Below are positions 18,403 to 27,908 of a stretch of DNA of 64,000 nucleotides, piece after piece (within the stretch, counting starts at the first letter, position 1; each line of letters opens with the position of its first letter). This stretch comes from Paenibacillus segetis (GTDB lineage: Bacteria; Bacillota; Bacilli; Paenibacillales; Paenibacillaceae). The stretch spans positions 2,666,001 through 2,730,000 of the forward strand of contig NZ_BMFT01000001.1 in assembly GCF_014639155.1 (NCBI RefSeq), in the 5' to 3' direction. Position numbers and translations under genes: made by a program. The notes below the pieces were generated by a model, which had not been told where the DNA came from, did not search any database, and was given only the letters and a program-made list of their open reading frames with translations.

Positions 18403-18942
18403 CTATTCAACCCGGTTTTTCATAACAGTTGATTGAACGATGTTGGCAATATACACCGAAACATAAGAAACAGGAATGCCTGTAATCTCTTCAACATGAT
18501 CGTGAACTTGCTTTTGTACATCCTCGGTCAATGACGGAATGGAGGTTTCTCCGTCTACCATTGCACGCACCATAATTTCAAGACCCGCATCTGTGATTCG
18601 AATTTTTGTCTTCACTTCTTTGATGCCTCGAACACGAGAAGCAGCCTTATATGATAAGTTCTGAATAGTTTCTATTGAGATTTGGATATCCCCATAATCG
18701 GTACGCTGATCAATCGAGGGTAGTGAGTTACGTTCCCGTCGAACTGAGATATAGAAGAAACGAATGCTGAGGATGAATAATAGTGCAGCAACTACCAACG
18801 ATACAATATACCATGTTTTTTCATCTGAGCTACTCAGTGACAAAGGCATAATGTTCGTCAGCAGGAGGATGGCGATGACAGAAATTATTCCGATACTCAA
18901 GCTGTAAATAAACAGCAAAAGTCTGTCCAAAATTTTGGCCAC
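18403..18942 (-). CDS. amaP: Alkaline shock response membrane anchor protein AmaP
   Basis: This ~179-residue protein has two N-terminal membrane helices (~10-30 and ~45-65) and an Asp23-like soluble domain (TDYGDIQISIETIQNLSYKAASRV...SYVSVYIANIV). In Staphylococcus, AmaP anchors Asp23 to the membrane. The start is a GTG at 18942, 11 bases after AAGGAGG; the open frame extends 15 codons further upstream but without a ribosome site. Confidence 0.85.
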   Translation of the reverse strand: MAKILDRLLLFIYSLSIGIISVIAILLLTNIMPLSLSSSDEKTWYIVSLVVAALLFILSIRFFYISVRRERNSLPSIDQRTDYGDIQISIETIQNLSYKAASRVRGIKEVKTKIRITDAGLEIMVRAMVDGETSIPSLTEDVQKQVHDHVEEITGIPVSYVSVYIANIVQSTVMKNRVE

Positions 18943-19025
18943 GACAGGTACAGCCTCCTTAAAATGAGAGTGTTCAAAAGATGACATTCTGAACTACACT
19001 AAAAGTTCTACTCTTAAAGTATAGT

Positions 19026-19051
19026 AAACCCCTGACATGAGTCGGGGGTTT
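19026..19051 (-). terminator. Intra-operon hairpin between asp23 and amaP
   Basis: AAACCCCTGAC and GTCGGGGGTTT pair around a four-base loop in the gap between asp23 and amaP. The T-run is short (TTTAC), so this is probably a weak terminator or RNA-stability element giving more asp23 than amaP message. Confidence 0.6.
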
Positions 19052-19062
19052 AGCAATGCAAT

Positions 19063-19479
19063 TTATTTCACTCTGTGGGTCAATTCTACCTCTTCGACTT
19101 TCTCTACTGCCTTAAAGATTACATCGTGAATATGTACATTCACTTCAACCACAGTTAAGCCTGTCATTGTTTCGATAGAACGTTTAACATTGCGTTGGAT
19201 CTCAGTAGCTACTTCAGGAAGGCGATGACCAAACTCAACAATAACAGAGACGTCAACAGCCGCTTCACGCTGACCTACTTCTACCTTTACACCCTTGGAC
19301 AAATTCTTTCTTCCCAGGAGTTCAACAATACCTCCAGCGAAACCGCCGCTCATTCCTGCGACACCTTTGACCTCAACCGTAGCAAGACCTGCAATGACTT
19401 CAATTACCTCAGGAGCAATTTGAATTTCACCAATATCTGTACGTTCAAATTCAGTAGGCACTGTACTCATTCTATTCAT
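19063..19479 (-). CDS. asp23: Asp23/Gls24 family envelope stress protein
   Basis: This 138-residue protein has the Asp23 core (FERTDIGEIQIAPEVIEVIAGLATVEVKGVAGMSGG and VNVHIHDVIF). It corresponds to YqhY of B. subtilis, which is also next to accBC and has been linked to acetyl-CoA carboxylase balance. It is the first gene of a three-gene envelope operon with its own strong promoter. Start MNRMSTVPTEFERTD; the second methionine is an alternative. Confidence 0.92.
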   Translation of the reverse strand: MNRMSTVPTEFERTDIGEIQIAPEVIEVIAGLATVEVKGVAGMSGGFAGGIVELLGRKNLSKGVKVEVGQREAAVDVSVIVEFGHRLPEVATEIQRNVKRSIETMTGLTVVEVNVHIHDVIFKAVEKVEEVELTHRVK

Positions 19480-19540
19480 CCACCTCTCAATAAGTATGAC
19501 GTTGCCTCACATCCAAGAGACTAGCGCACTTATTATACAT

Positions 19541-19569
19541 ACTATATCATTTCGGGTTCATTATGACAA
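19541..19569 (-). promoter_or_regulatory. Promoter of asp23
   Basis: On the minus strand TTGTCA (19569-19564), a 17-base spacer, then TATAGT (19546-19541) is close to the sigma-A consensus. It lies about 60 bases before asp23 and downstream of accC. Confidence 0.65.
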
Positions 19570-19584
19570 ACAAAGAGACGGTAA

Positions 19585-20928
19585 CTAAATCTCATTTTCT
19601 TCCAAAAATTTAATATCAAAGTCTCCCCGAATAAAAGTGGGGTGCTCCAACAATTTTTGATGAAATGGGATCGTAGTATGAATCCCTTCAATCGCGAACT
19701 CTGCCAACGCACGTTTCATCTTGGCAATCGCATCCTCACGAGTAGCTCCCCACACAATCAATTTAGCGATCATAGAATCGTAATAAGGAGAAATGGTATA
19801 CCCAGGATAAGCTGCGCTATCCACACGTACACCAGGACCACCTGGCGCTAAATAGAAGCCGATTTTACCAGGGGAAGGCATGAAGTTCCGAGAAGGATCC
19901 TCTGCATTAATCCGGCATTCAATCGACACTCCATTTAATTGGACTTCTTCTTGAGTGAAGGAGAGTGGGTTGCCTTCAGCAACCGAGATCATTTCCCGAA
20001 TAAGATCGATTCCCGTTACCATTTCTGTTACAGGATGCTCTACTTGAATTCGAGTGTTCATCTCCATGAAATAAAATTGTCCATCCGGACTTAACAGAAA
20101 TTCAAGTGTCCCTGCACCGGAATAATCCACAGCTTGTGCAGCTCTAACCGCAGCCTCGCCCATTTCTTTACGCTTCTCTGGGGAGAGCATTGAACAAGGT
20201 GCTTCCTCTACCAGCTTCTGCCGTCTACGTTGAACCGAACAGTCGCGTTCACCAAGATATACAGCAGACCCATGCTTGTCAGCAATGATTTGAATTTCAA
20301 CATGCTTCATGCCGGTTAAGAACTTCTCAAGATATACACCTGCATTACCGAACGCTTTTTGAGCTTCCTGTTGTGCCGTTGTTATCTGCTGAACAAGTGA
20401 AGACTCATCCTCAGCAAGACGTATGCCTTTACCGCCGCCGCCAGCCGTTGCCTTAATAATAACTGGATAACCAATATCCCTAGCAATTAAGATCGCTTCT
20501 TCGAGATCTTCAACCAGACCAACTGATCCTGGTATAACAGGAACTTTTGCATCTCGCATCGTTTGCTTTGCTACAGCCTTATCACCCATTTTGGTAATGG
20601 CTTCCGCGGAAGGACCAATAAACGTAATGTTGCACGAACTGCAAATCTCAGCGAAGTCTGCATTCTCTGCAAGAAAACCGTAACCTGGGTGAATAGCGTC
20701 GCACTCCGTTAGAGTCGCTACACTAATCAGGTTAGAAATGTTTAGATAACTGTCTTTGGACAAGGTTGGCCCAATACAATAGGCCTCATCCGCAAGCCGC
20801 ACATGCAGCGAATCTCTGTCCGCTTCCGAGTATACAGCCACGGTAGAAATACCAAGTTCGCGACAAGCACGTATAATTCGAACCGCAATTTCTCCACGAT
20901 TCGCAATCAATATTTTATGAAATTTCAC
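19585..20928 (-). CDS. accC: Acetyl-CoA carboxylase, biotin carboxylase subunit
   Basis: This 447-residue ATP-grasp enzyme carboxylates biotin on AccB. Motifs: [20 protein letters not shown] at the start, the glycine-rich ATP loop [42 protein letters not shown] and the C-terminal GVRVDSAAY. It starts at a GTG with AAGGAGG ten bases upstream and follows accB by about 60 bases. Confidence 0.97.
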   Translation of the reverse strand: MKFHKILIANRGEIAVRIIRACRELGISTVAVYSEADRDSLHVRLADEAYCIGPTLSKDSYLNISNLISVATLTECDAIHPGYGFLAENADFAEICSSCNITFIGPSAEAITKMGDKAVAKQTMRDAKVPVIPGSVGLVEDLEEAILIARDIGYPVIIKATAGGGGKGIRLAEDESSLVQQITTAQQEAQKAFGNAGVYLEKFLTGMKHVEIQIIADKHGSAVYLGERDCSVQRRRQKLVEEAPCSMLSPEKRKEMGEAAVRAAQAVDYSGAGTLEFLLSPDGQFYFMEMNTRIQVEHPVTEMVTGIDLIREMISVAEGNPLSFTQEEVQLNGVSIECRINAEDPSRNFMPSPGKIGFYLAPGGPGVRVDSAAYPGYTISPYYDSMIAKLIVWGATREDAIAKMKRALAEFAIEGIHTTIPFHQKLLEHPTFIRGDFDIKFLEENEI

Positions 20929-20991
20929 TGTCTCGCATCCTCCTTGGAAAGCTAGATAAGCGCCCCATTTTGTTAGACGCCTTCAGACCGA

Positions 20992-21483
20992 TCACTCCGG
21001 CTTCACCAGAAAAAGAGGCTGTCCGTATTCCACTAGTTGACCATTCTCCACTAGAACATCAATAATTTCACCCTTAACCTCAGCTTCTAGCTCATTCATA
21101 AGCTTCATAGCTTCGATGATGCAGACCGTAGTCTTAACACCAACTTTATCCCCTATATTCACGTAAGGGTTTGCATCTGGAGATGAAGAGCGATAGAACG
21201 TACCGACCATTGGCGAAACAATCGTATGTAAGTTTGCTTCCTGCTCACGTGGACTTGGTACAGTCGATTCAACACTTTGACCTTGGTTAGTCGGTTCAGT
21301 AGGGACATAAGTTGGAACACCTATTTGTGGTACCCCTGCAATAACCGGTGGTTGAACAAATACCCCATCATTCTTAGATCTACGAATACACAAACGTGAG
21401 CCTTCATTTTCAATTTCAAGTTCGTGAAGAGTCGTTTTATCCATCAGTTCAATCAATTCTTTAATTTCATCCAATTTAAACAT
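20992..21483 (-). CDS. accB: Acetyl-CoA carboxylase, biotin carboxyl carrier protein
   Basis: This 163-residue protein has an N-terminal FKLDEIKELIELMDKT segment, a flexible Pro/Thr/Gln-rich linker (~50-85) and a biotinyl domain. The biotinylated lysine is K127 in EAMKLMNE. With AccC it starts fatty acid synthesis. Order accB-accC directly after spoIIIAH matches Bacillus. Confidence 0.96.
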   Translation of the reverse strand: MFKLDEIKELIELMDKTTLHELEIENEGSRLCIRRSKNDGVFVQPPVIAGVPQIGVPTYVPTEPTNQGQSVESTVPSPREQEANLHTIVSPMVGTFYRSSSPDANPYVNIGDKVGVKTTVCIIEAMKLMNELEAEVKGEIIDVLVENGQLVEYGQPLFLVKPE

Positions 21484-21570
21484 ATTCTAATTTTCACTCC
21501 TTCAGCTTTATCGGAAAGCCTTGGCCATTTATAACATAACTTTATGTATTATATCACAATCACTCAAAAT

Positions 21571-21601
21571 GGAAAGAGTCCAAGATCGCCTCGGACTCTT
21601 C
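21571..21601 (-). terminator. Probable terminator after spoIIIAH
   Basis: AAGAGTCC (21574-21581) and GGACTCTT (21593-21600) form an 8-bp stem followed on the minus strand by TTTCCATTTTG. It would separate the sporulation operon from accBC. Confidence 0.6.
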
Positions 21602-21639
21602 CCAGTGTGCATCGTATTCATTCTACAGTGGTGTTCTAG

Positions 21640-22395
21640 TTATTGACTTACATATTGCACCTTTACTTTGTCTTGCGAAACACCTAGTTCTTTAATGACC
21701 ATGTCCATAATTCCAACAGCAGCTTTTGCGTCCAACTTATCGCTGATCACAACCACTTTGTATTGATCATTATCCTCGGTCACGACTGCATTAGCATATT
21801 GCTGTTGAAGGCGTTCTTCAATATCCGTGATCTTTGCTTCCTTCTCCTCAAGAGCGCCTAATTGTTGCTGAGCCATAGTCGCTTCTTCCAGTGTTTTCGA
21901 TTCATCACTTATCGCTTGAGTTAGTTCATCTTGTTTCTTGATATTGTTCTCACTACGTTCACGTTGGTAAGCCGTTAGTGTATCAGCAGCAGATACCCCA
22001 CCAGCCTCCAGCTGCTTCAGAACATCTTCATCATTTTTACCCGTATCCGTCTGATTCTTATCGGTAGTTACAGTAACACCCTTAGCGTTATCAGGAGATT
22101 TGGTGTCTGCAATTGTCCCATCAGGTGTGTTAGCATCAGGTGTAATAGCATCATCTGTTATTACTCCATTACTACTATCCATGACTACATCATTGGTCTG
22201 TTCATCCTTTGAAACTTCATTAAGAACCACATCATCTCCAGCAGTTGATCTTGTGTCCATTGTCGTTACTTGGGCCCCATCAGCAACAGGCTTTTTAGCA
22301 CTACCTGAATCCTCAGTAAACAAATAATAAGCGGATAAAATTACCATCAAGCTAAGCATTGATACGAGCCATACTGTCTGTCTTTTCGATCTCAT
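21640..22395 (-). CDS. spoIIIAH: Stage III sporulation protein AH
   Basis: This 251-residue mother-cell protein forms the channel with forespore SpoIIQ. It has one membrane helix (~7-25) and a long Asp/Thr-rich linker (~35-120). The ring-forming YscJ-like domain at the C-terminus ends in AVVTEDNDQYKVVVISDKLD and the VKVQYVSQ end. The ATG at 22395 has TAGGAGG nine bases upstream; 40 further open codons upstream overlap spoIIIAG and were excluded. Confidence 0.93.
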   Translation of the reverse strand: MRSKRQTVWLVSMLSLMVILSAYYLFTEDSGSAKKPVADGAQVTTMDTRSTAGDDVVLNEVSKDEQTNDVVMDSSNGVITDDAITPDANTPDGTIADTKSPDNAKGVTVTTDKNQTDTGKNDEDVLKQLEAGGVSAADTLTAYQRERSENNIKKQDELTQAISDESKTLEEATMAQQQLGALEEKEAKITDIEERLQQQYANAVVTEDNDQYKVVVISDKLDAKAAVGIMDMVIKELGVSQDKVKVQYVSQ

Positions 22396-22465
22396 TGTAA
22401 AATTCCTCCTAAGTATTAAATAGATTTTTATATAAAAATGAACCTGGTCATCCGTGTTACTATCA

Positions 22466-23110
22466 TCATTGAGCTTGTTTTCTTGGAACGACGGAAATTT
22501 GATAGGAAGGAACATTTAATCCCTTCTCAATGGCATCAATGATTAGACCTTTGACTGTTTTATTCTCAGCACCTCGTGCTACAACAAGTACGCCTCGAAC
22601 CTTCGGTTTTATTTTCTTCGTAATGATGGGCTGTTCATCACCAGATACTGAATAAGTAACGATCTGCCCATCTCGGGTATACTGCGTAACATGTCGTTTC
22701 CCGCCGCCAGCATCCGTCTCTTCCGTCAATTCTTGGGTGTCCTTTACATTGCGTTGGACAACGATTTCTTCAGTAGAATCAATGGTGACTAACACATCAA
22801 CCGCACCGACCCCAACAATCTTCTCCAAAATTTCTTTGGTTTTATTCTCCAGTGTCTGTTCAATTCCATCAAACGAATTATCTCCCGCCCCTTCACTGGA
22901 TAGGGTCGATGTTGGCATATTTTGTACAACCGGAGGTTCTCTGCCTACTCCATCCGAGTCAATCTGTTTGACATGTACAAAGGAGTTAAATAACATGATC
23001 GCTACCCCAATCAGACCTAAAATTAATAGCAACCGAAAGGTGTGTACACTTTTCTTCCCCTCCGTTCCTTTGCCCAGAAACTGTTCAAGCTTCTTCAACC
23101 AATTCGGCAC
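22466..23110 (-). CDS. spoIIIAG: Stage III sporulation protein AG
   Basis: This ~214-residue component of the SpoIIIA-SpoIIQ channel has one membrane helix (~27-45). A linker follows, then the ring-building domain (KEILEKIVGVGAVDVLVTIDSTEEIVV ... VRGVLVVARGAENKTVKGLIIDAIEKGL). The start is taken as a GTG with AAGGAGG eight bases upstream; a GTG three codons earlier overlaps that site. Confidence 0.93.
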   Translation of the reverse strand: MPNWLKKLEQFLGKGTEGKKSVHTFRLLLILGLIGVAIMLFNSFVHVKQIDSDGVGREPPVVQNMPTSTLSSEGAGDNSFDGIEQTLENKTKEILEKIVGVGAVDVLVTIDSTEEIVVQRNVKDTQELTEETDAGGGKRHVTQYTRDGQIVTYSVSGDEQPIITKKIKPKVRGVLVVARGAENKTVKGLIIDAIEKGLNVPSYQISVVPRKQAQ

Positions 23111-23129
23111 GGTTATCACCTCCTTAAAG

Positions 23130-23945
23130 TTAATGTTCTTCTTGATCCCGCCTTATAACGGCAACCGTATCTTTGGAAACGCCCCATTGTTTGTATAACA
23201 ATTCCTTAACTTTCACTGTTAGTTCAACATCTTGAGCCTTATTTTGGCTTCGGCTATTTGAGCCATTGTCTTCTATGGAGTCCTTGTCTGTATCAGCCAT
23301 TACCGTCTTATCCTCCATAATCCCTTCCTCATTATGCGATGTTGAATCTTGTGGCAATTGAACGTTAATTGTCACTTTTTCGACGGATGGAATTGCATCA
23401 ATTTCTGAATCTTTCACGGTGTTAGCTCCGCTCTGAGTGAGCTCTTCCTTCATCGCTTGACCCATGTACACCTCAACTGCTGAGATCAAAAGCTCCGATT
23501 GCCCTGAACCAAAGCTAGCCTTCTTTGCAGTTTCATCCGTTGGTTTAGTAGTCAACTTCACAGTAACACGCTCTACCGGCTGTCCAATCACTCGTTCAAT
23601 CTGTTCTTTCATTTGCCTTGCTGCTTCTTCACCCGCCCATTGGAGCGACTCAGATTCTCTCTTTTTCTTGATTTCTTCCCCTTGTTTTAAAATGAGCGCC
23701 GTGCTAGCCTTGTCAGAATAACCATCCAAACCATTCATATTGTCCGATAGAGCTGCAGTAATCGTCTGCTCCGTACCACTCGAAAATAACCGGATAATGG
23801 GTGATAGAATAGTTAGGAGTATCAGTAAACTGACAACGAATTTTACATACCGCTCCATGGACTTATTAGGTAGAAGTAGTTCAATGAACACTGCGATCAA
23901 TACGACAAAAATAATTTCTTTTAGCCATTCACTAATCCATGTCAC
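23130..23945 (-). CDS. spoIIIAF: Stage III sporulation protein AF
   Basis: This 271-residue protein begins TWISEWLKEIIFVVLIAVFIELLLPNKSMERYVKFVVSLLILLTILSPI, two membrane helices typical of SpoIIIAF. A soluble region (~70-260) ends in VKELLYKQWGVSKDTVAVIRRD. It is longer than the ~200-residue Bacillus protein, with the extra length in a charged, low-complexity middle (~190-245). Start is a GTG. Confidence 0.9.
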   Translation of the reverse strand: MTWISEWLKEIIFVVLIAVFIELLLPNKSMERYVKFVVSLLILLTILSPIIRLFSSGTEQTITAALSDNMNGLDGYSDKASTALILKQGEEIKKKRESESLQWAGEEAARQMKEQIERVIGQPVERVTVKLTTKPTDETAKKASFGSGQSELLISAVEVYMGQAMKEELTQSGANTVKDSEIDAIPSVEKVTINVQLPQDSTSHNEEGIMEDKTVMADTDKDSIEDNGSNSRSQNKAQDVELTVKVKELLYKQWGVSKDTVAVIRRDQEEH

Positions 23946-23972
23946 CCGGCAATCACCACCTTGTTCATTCCA

Positions 23973-25163
23973 TCACCTCATCATCACTGTGATATTACCA
24001 GCCGTTAGCATAATCGTGATGGCTAGGAAGAACATCAGCCCGACCGCAGCCAGCGCTGCAAATACGTACAACATGCTCTTGCCGATGGTCTCAAGGCAGC
24101 TAACGATCGGTGTATCTCCAAGTGGCTGCATGACAGCTGCGGATAAATTAAATATCAGCGCTAGCGTAAGTATCTTTATGGCTGGAAATGCACAAAGGAA
24201 TAACAGTATGATGACTCCGACAAGACCAATCGAATTTTTCACAAGCAAGGAGGCTGAGATCACCGTATCCGTAGCATCGGAGAACAATTTACCAACAACA
24301 GGCACGAAATTTCCGGTCAAATATTTGGCCGCCCGGAGGGTAACCCCATCTGCCACTGAACCCGTGATCCCCTTGACGGAGATGACACCTAAGAAAACTG
24401 TCAGCAACAATCCAAGTAAGGCCATGCTGACCGTTCGAAGCAAATTAGCTAATTGCGTCAATTTATATTTATCAGATAGCGAGCTAACGATATGAAGTAC
24501 GGCGGAGAAGAATAACAAGGGAAATACCACCGTATGAACCACCGTTCCAACCGTATGAACCATGAAGACAACGAGCGGATGAGTGACCGTAACCGTAACC
24601 GCATTGCCCATCGAAGCTAGTAGCATAAAAAGTAGAGGAACCATGGCCATCATAAAATCAATCATTCCAGTGATAGCTTCTGTTGCGTAGGTGATGGCGA
24701 CATGAAAGCTGTTAATCGCAAGAACAAGAATGACCATGTAACAAATGGAATAGGCTACTTTGCTCACTTGCCTTCGTTCGAATGCGGTTTGAAGCGTCTC
24801 CAGAATCATGCTAAATACCGATAGAAGTACGATGGTCACCAAGATGTGACCGTTATACAGAACTTCATGCCACATATATCGCATCAGACCTGATAACGCC
24901 GACTTCAGATTGAAGCCGCTATCTTTCTGAATAAGCATATCCATGAAAGAAGGCATATTCTGATCTGGAAAAAAACCTCCATAATTCTTCATCAACTGCT
25001 GCCAGTAGGATTCCACTTGGTCCGTTGGAAGTTCCTCTGCCTGACGCTGTACCCACCCATCATCTGTGCCTTCGGCAAACAACTGGATGGGATTGAATAG
25101 CAGTAACCCAAGGACAATGATGAATACTGTTTTTTGTCGCCATGTCAGGTCAAATTGTTTCAT
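23973..25163 (-). CDS. spoIIIAE: Stage III sporulation protein AE
   Basis: This 396-residue polytopic membrane protein has an N-terminal signal-like helix (~12-30) and about seven to eight further hydrophobic segments from ~100 onward, with VVGKLFSDATDTVISASLLVKN typical of the family. It is the large membrane core of the SpoIIIA complex. GGGGACAAGGG precedes the ATG. It sits between spoIIIAD and spoIIIAF in normal order. Confidence 0.95.
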   Translation of the reverse strand: MKQFDLTWRQKTVFIIVLGLLLFNPIQLFAEGTDDGWVQRQAEELPTDQVESYWQQLMKNYGGFFPDQNMPSFMDMLIQKDSGFNLKSALSGLMRYMWHEVLYNGHILVTIVLLSVFSMILETLQTAFERRQVSKVAYSICYMVILVLAINSFHVAITYATEAITGMIDFMMAMVPLLFMLLASMGNAVTVTVTHPLVVFMVHTVGTVVHTVVFPLLFFSAVLHIVSSLSDKYKLTQLANLLRTVSMALLGLLLTVFLGVISVKGITGSVADGVTLRAAKYLTGNFVPVVGKLFSDATDTVISASLLVKNSIGLVGVIILLFLCAFPAIKILTLALIFNLSAAVMQPLGDTPIVSCLETIGKSMLYVFAALAAVGLMFFLAITIMLTAGNITVMMR

Positions 25164-25181
25164 CCCTTGTCCCCATTTCGA

Positions 25182-25571
25182 CTAAGCTGGCAGCAATTTC
25201 ATTACCGTCTCGATAATGATGCTGATAATTGGGATGGCGAGTACCATAATTAACACTTTTCCCGCCAGTTCTATTTTGGAAGCTATGCTCTCTTGTCCAG
25301 CATCCCGGACGATTTGTGCCCCAAATTCAGCAATGTAGGCGATCCCGATGATTTTGAGAATCGTCTTAAGATATATCATCTGCACACCGGAAGACTCTGC
25401 TAACTGTTCTAGTACCTCAATGATTCCTCCGATTTTTCCTATGAGATACATAAAGATTAGTATCCCTGTGCTTGCTGCAATCAGAAAGGCGAAAATCGGC
25501 TTTTGCTCTTTAATAACTAAAATCAGCACTGTTGCCAAAAGACCTAATCCTACAATCTGAATCATTTCCAC
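25182..25571 (-). CDS. spoIIIAD: Stage III sporulation protein AD
   Basis: This 129-residue protein has four predicted membrane helices and the family-typical IQIVGLGLLATVLILVIKEQKP and TILKIIGIAYIAEFGAQIVRDAGQ. The start is a GTG (25571) or the ATG two codons later. It belongs to the SpoIIIA channel complex and follows spoIIIAC by 11 bases. Confidence 0.94.
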   Translation of the reverse strand: MEMIQIVGLGLLATVLILVIKEQKPIFAFLIAASTGILIFMYLIGKIGGIIEVLEQLAESSGVQMIYLKTILKIIGIAYIAEFGAQIVRDAGQESIASKIELAGKVLIMVLAIPIISIIIETVMKLLPA

Positions 25572-25582
25572 CGTAAGTTCAC

Positions 25583-25786
25583 CTACTGGAATAAGAAGAT
25601 CGATTTGATTTCTTGAAACAGACTGTCAAGCAGTCGAATCACCATAAACAGCACAACGACGAACCCGATCAACGTCACCCAATGTGCCATATCTTCTTTG
25701 CCCATTTGCTTCAACACCGTATGAATCATGGCGATAATTATTCCGATGCCTGCAATTTGAAAAATGGCGTTCACTTCTATGTTCAT
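25583..25786 (-). CDS. spoIIIAC: Stage III sporulation protein AC
   Basis: This 67-residue protein has two membrane helices (VNAIFQIAGIGIIIAMIHTVLKQMG and the GFVVVLFMVIRLLDSLFQEI region), as in other SpoIIIAC proteins. It lies between spoIIIAB and spoIIIAD. A frame starting further upstream in another register is a shadow. Confidence 0.93.
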   Translation of the reverse strand: MNIEVNAIFQIAGIGIIIAMIHTVLKQMGKEDMAHWVTLIGFVVVLFMVIRLLDSLFQEIKSIFLFQ

Positions 25787-25845
25787 TGATTTGGCACCTC
25801 ACTATCAATTTCACAGCGATCATCGAATGGGGAGGATCATAGAAT

Positions 25846-26364
25846 TCAGTAGAATAAAATAACGACGAACGCTCCGCTAAGCAGTCCCAAGCTTTTACAC
25901 ATTTTCTCGTAACGAGATTGTTCATCTCTAGCTGCGACCTCTTCACTTTCTAATTGGCGGATCGCTGTAACGATGTGTCCAATTTGATCTTGCCGATCGC
26001 TTGTCCCGAGTGTGTAACTAAGCTGGTTCATAATGTCTTTCTCCGGCTTCTTCATTGAAGTGAAGCCCCATTGACTCTCAACAGCATGTTGTAGACTGTC
26101 CTGCGCGGTCCAGTTGTTTGGCGGATTCATATGACCGGCAGCCACTGTGAACAAGGATCTAATCGGTTCCTTATTCTGATTAGCAATCCGCTGCAGGGCA
26201 TCCGGTAAAGGGGTGAAGCCATACATAATTTCCGTTTCTAGTCGTTTCAATGCTAAGATCAATCCTCTGATTTGATTTGGGCGGCTTGCAAATTGTCTTG
26301 CCTTAAGCCATCCAACAAGCGTTGCTGCCAGGATGACTAATGCGGCTCCTAGCATCTTAAGCAT
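25846..26364 (-). CDS. spoIIIAB: Stage III sporulation protein AB
   Basis: This 172-residue protein has N-terminal (~3-20) and C-terminal (~155-171) membrane helices and the motif LKRLETEIMYGFTPLPDALQ typical of SpoIIIAB. The ATG at 26364 was chosen for length agreement with Bacillus and for GGTGGG seven bases upstream. It overlaps the end of spoIIIAA by eight bases. Confidence 0.93.
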   Translation of the reverse strand: MLKMLGAALVILAATLVGWLKARQFASRPNQIRGLILALKRLETEIMYGFTPLPDALQRIANQNKEPIRSLFTVAAGHMNPPNNWTAQDSLQHAVESQWGFTSMKKPEKDIMNQLSYTLGTSDRQDQIGHIVTAIRQLESEEVAARDEQSRYEKMCKSLGLLSGAFVVILFY

Positions 26365-27361
26365 GTTCTTTCCCACCTTTCCAACCTGGCTCATGAGTCT
26401 GGATTACTCTACCTTTTCCATCCCATAGTCGGAAAGCAAGTCCCTTTTCCGTGCGATTGAGCACCGTGTAAATTTGAAAGAAGGGAGGGTTGAACAATTG
26501 CGCTAACGCCGGTCTGGAGGCCATTTCAGCTACATTTGAACCATGCGCTGTGGCAATAACTCGTACACCTGCATGCAGTGCTTCGGCTAATGCCTCTGCA
26601 TCCTCAGAACGTCCAATTTCATCGACGATAATAACATCAGGGGACATCGAGCGAATCATCATCATAATGCCTTCCGCTTTGGGGCAACCGTCCATTACAT
26701 CGGTCCGAGCCCCAACATCAAAACTTGGTACCCCTCGCTTGCTTCCAGCGATTTCAGAACGTTCATCAATTACAGCCACCTTGAGACCGGACCACTTCGC
26801 TTCTGGATGTCCCCACGTTCCATTACTGATCTGGCGAGCCAAATCGCGGATCAGTGTTGTTTTTCCCTGTTGTGGTGGAGATAGAATCAAGGTATGATGC
26901 ACACTCTGTTGTTTGAAATCGAGTAGCTGCGGTAACACTTGATCAGCGATTCCCTGTACTTCCCGAGCGATACGAACATTAAATCCACTAATATCGCGAA
27001 GATGTTCGACCCGCCCCGAGCTGAGTACCGTCCTTCCAGCAAGTCCTATCCTATGCCCACCTGCAATGGTAATAAATCCTCTACGCAACTCCTCCTCCAT
27101 CGTATATAGGGAGTGATTCGTAATTAGATCTAGCAGCGTGTTACCATCTTGTTTTCCCGGCTTAAAAGCGAGAATAGGATTGCGGGTGATCTCTCCACTA
27201 GAAGTTAGAAAATAGTGACGACCCGCCGCATTGACTTCGAGCGGACGACCTTCACGGATGCGTATTTCTTCCAACTCGTTAAAGAGAGAAGTAGGCATCT
27301 TAAGCAATAATCCCCGGATGTTATCAGGAAATACGGATAACCAACTTGGGTTCATTTGCAA
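26357..27361 (-). CDS. spoIIIAA: Stage III sporulation protein AA (secretion-type ATPase)
   Basis: This 334-residue ATPase powers or gates the SpoIIIA-SpoIIQ channel. Walker A is SPPQQGKTTL (161-170), and Walker B is DVIIVDEIG (near 235). RGFITIAGGHRIGLAGR and VAVIDERSEIAG are family hallmarks and relate it to type II/IV secretion ATPases. It is the first gene of the eight-gene operon. Confidence 0.96.
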   Translation of the reverse strand: MQMNPSWLSVFPDNIRGLLLKMPTSLFNELEEIRIREGRPLEVNAAGRHYFLTSSGEITRNPILAFKPGKQDGNTLLDLITNHSLYTMEEELRRGFITIAGGHRIGLAGRTVLSSGRVEHLRDISGFNVRIAREVQGIADQVLPQLLDFKQQSVHHTLILSPPQQGKTTLIRDLARQISNGTWGHPEAKWSGLKVAVIDERSEIAGSKRGVPSFDVGARTDVMDGCPKAEGIMMMIRSMSPDVIIVDEIGRSEDAEALAEALHAGVRVIATAHGSNVAEMASRPALAQLFNPPFFQIYTVLNRTEKGLAFRLWDGKGRVIQTHEPGWKGGKEHA

Positions 27362-27414
27362 CCCCCCAAGACTTATGTCTCTTATTTATTAGAAATGGTT
27401 TCTGTTATATCTCA

Positions 27415-27443
27415 TGTGTATGCTTGTACTTTGTCTTTATGAC
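27415..27443 (-). promoter_or_regulatory. Sigma-E-like promoter of the spoIIIA operon
   Basis: On the minus strand GTCATAA (27443-27437), 14 bases, then CATACACA (27422-27415) resembles the mother-cell sigma-E pattern. The spoIIIA operon is known to be sigma-E-dependent in B. subtilis. The match is imperfect. Confidence 0.5.
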
Positions 27444-27453
27444 CGTAAATCTA

Positions 27454-27720
27454 TCATTTCTTCAAAATACCAATTAAGAGACAGGTGATACCGCCACCGA
27501 TCCACATCATTTTGCCCCACGACAGTTTGTCAGACATACCTGCAAGTCCAATAGCCGTTGTTATGATCAATACCGTGGGTCCTACGAAAGCAAGAGTAGA
27601 ATTAACAACCAATGCTCTATCTACCCTTCCTAGCTTAAGCATAAGAAGCGCAGCTGTGATCTCAATCGTTCCTGAAATAATTCGTAGTGTTGCCATACTT
27701 GTCACAAATTTATCAAGCAT
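27454..27720 (-). CDS. yqhV: YqhV family (DUF2619) membrane protein
   Basis: This 88-residue protein has three hydrophobic segments (~8-27, ~37-60, ~68-85) and begins MLDKFVTSMATLRIISGTIEITAALLMLKLG. It sits directly upstream of spoIIIAA, where yqhV lies in B. subtilis. Function is unknown. Sequence and position together make the assignment fairly secure. Confidence 0.8.
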   Translation of the reverse strand: MLDKFVTSMATLRIISGTIEITAALLMLKLGRVDRALVVNSTLAFVGPTVLIITTAIGLAGMSDKLSWGKMMWIGGGITCLLIGILKK

Positions 27721-27850
27721 ACTGACCTCCTTTATGAACAGATAACTCTATGCAAGTTTGTCCCTTTCTTATCGATATGCTGGAATATCTTTTTTTATTA
27801 AAAAAGAAGGTTCAAATCAAAAAAATAGTGTTGATTTCAGTGAAGAAAGA

Positions 27851-27890
27851 TAAAAAATAAAGGCTCGCGAGTAATATCTCACGAACCTTT
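27851..27890 (-). terminator. glgD terminator
   Basis: AAAGGTTCGTGAG and CTCGCGAGCCTTT form a 13-bp stem with two G-U pairs and a six-base loop. On the minus strand it is followed by ATTTTTTATC. Confidence 0.8.
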
Positions 27891-27908
27891 CTTAATATTC
27901 AGAGCCCC

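Noticed and set aside
23740-24495. A 251-codon plus-strand frame opposite spoIIIAE/spoIIIAF
   Set aside because: It is fully covered by two clear sporulation genes on the other strand and lacks a ribosome site or family motif.
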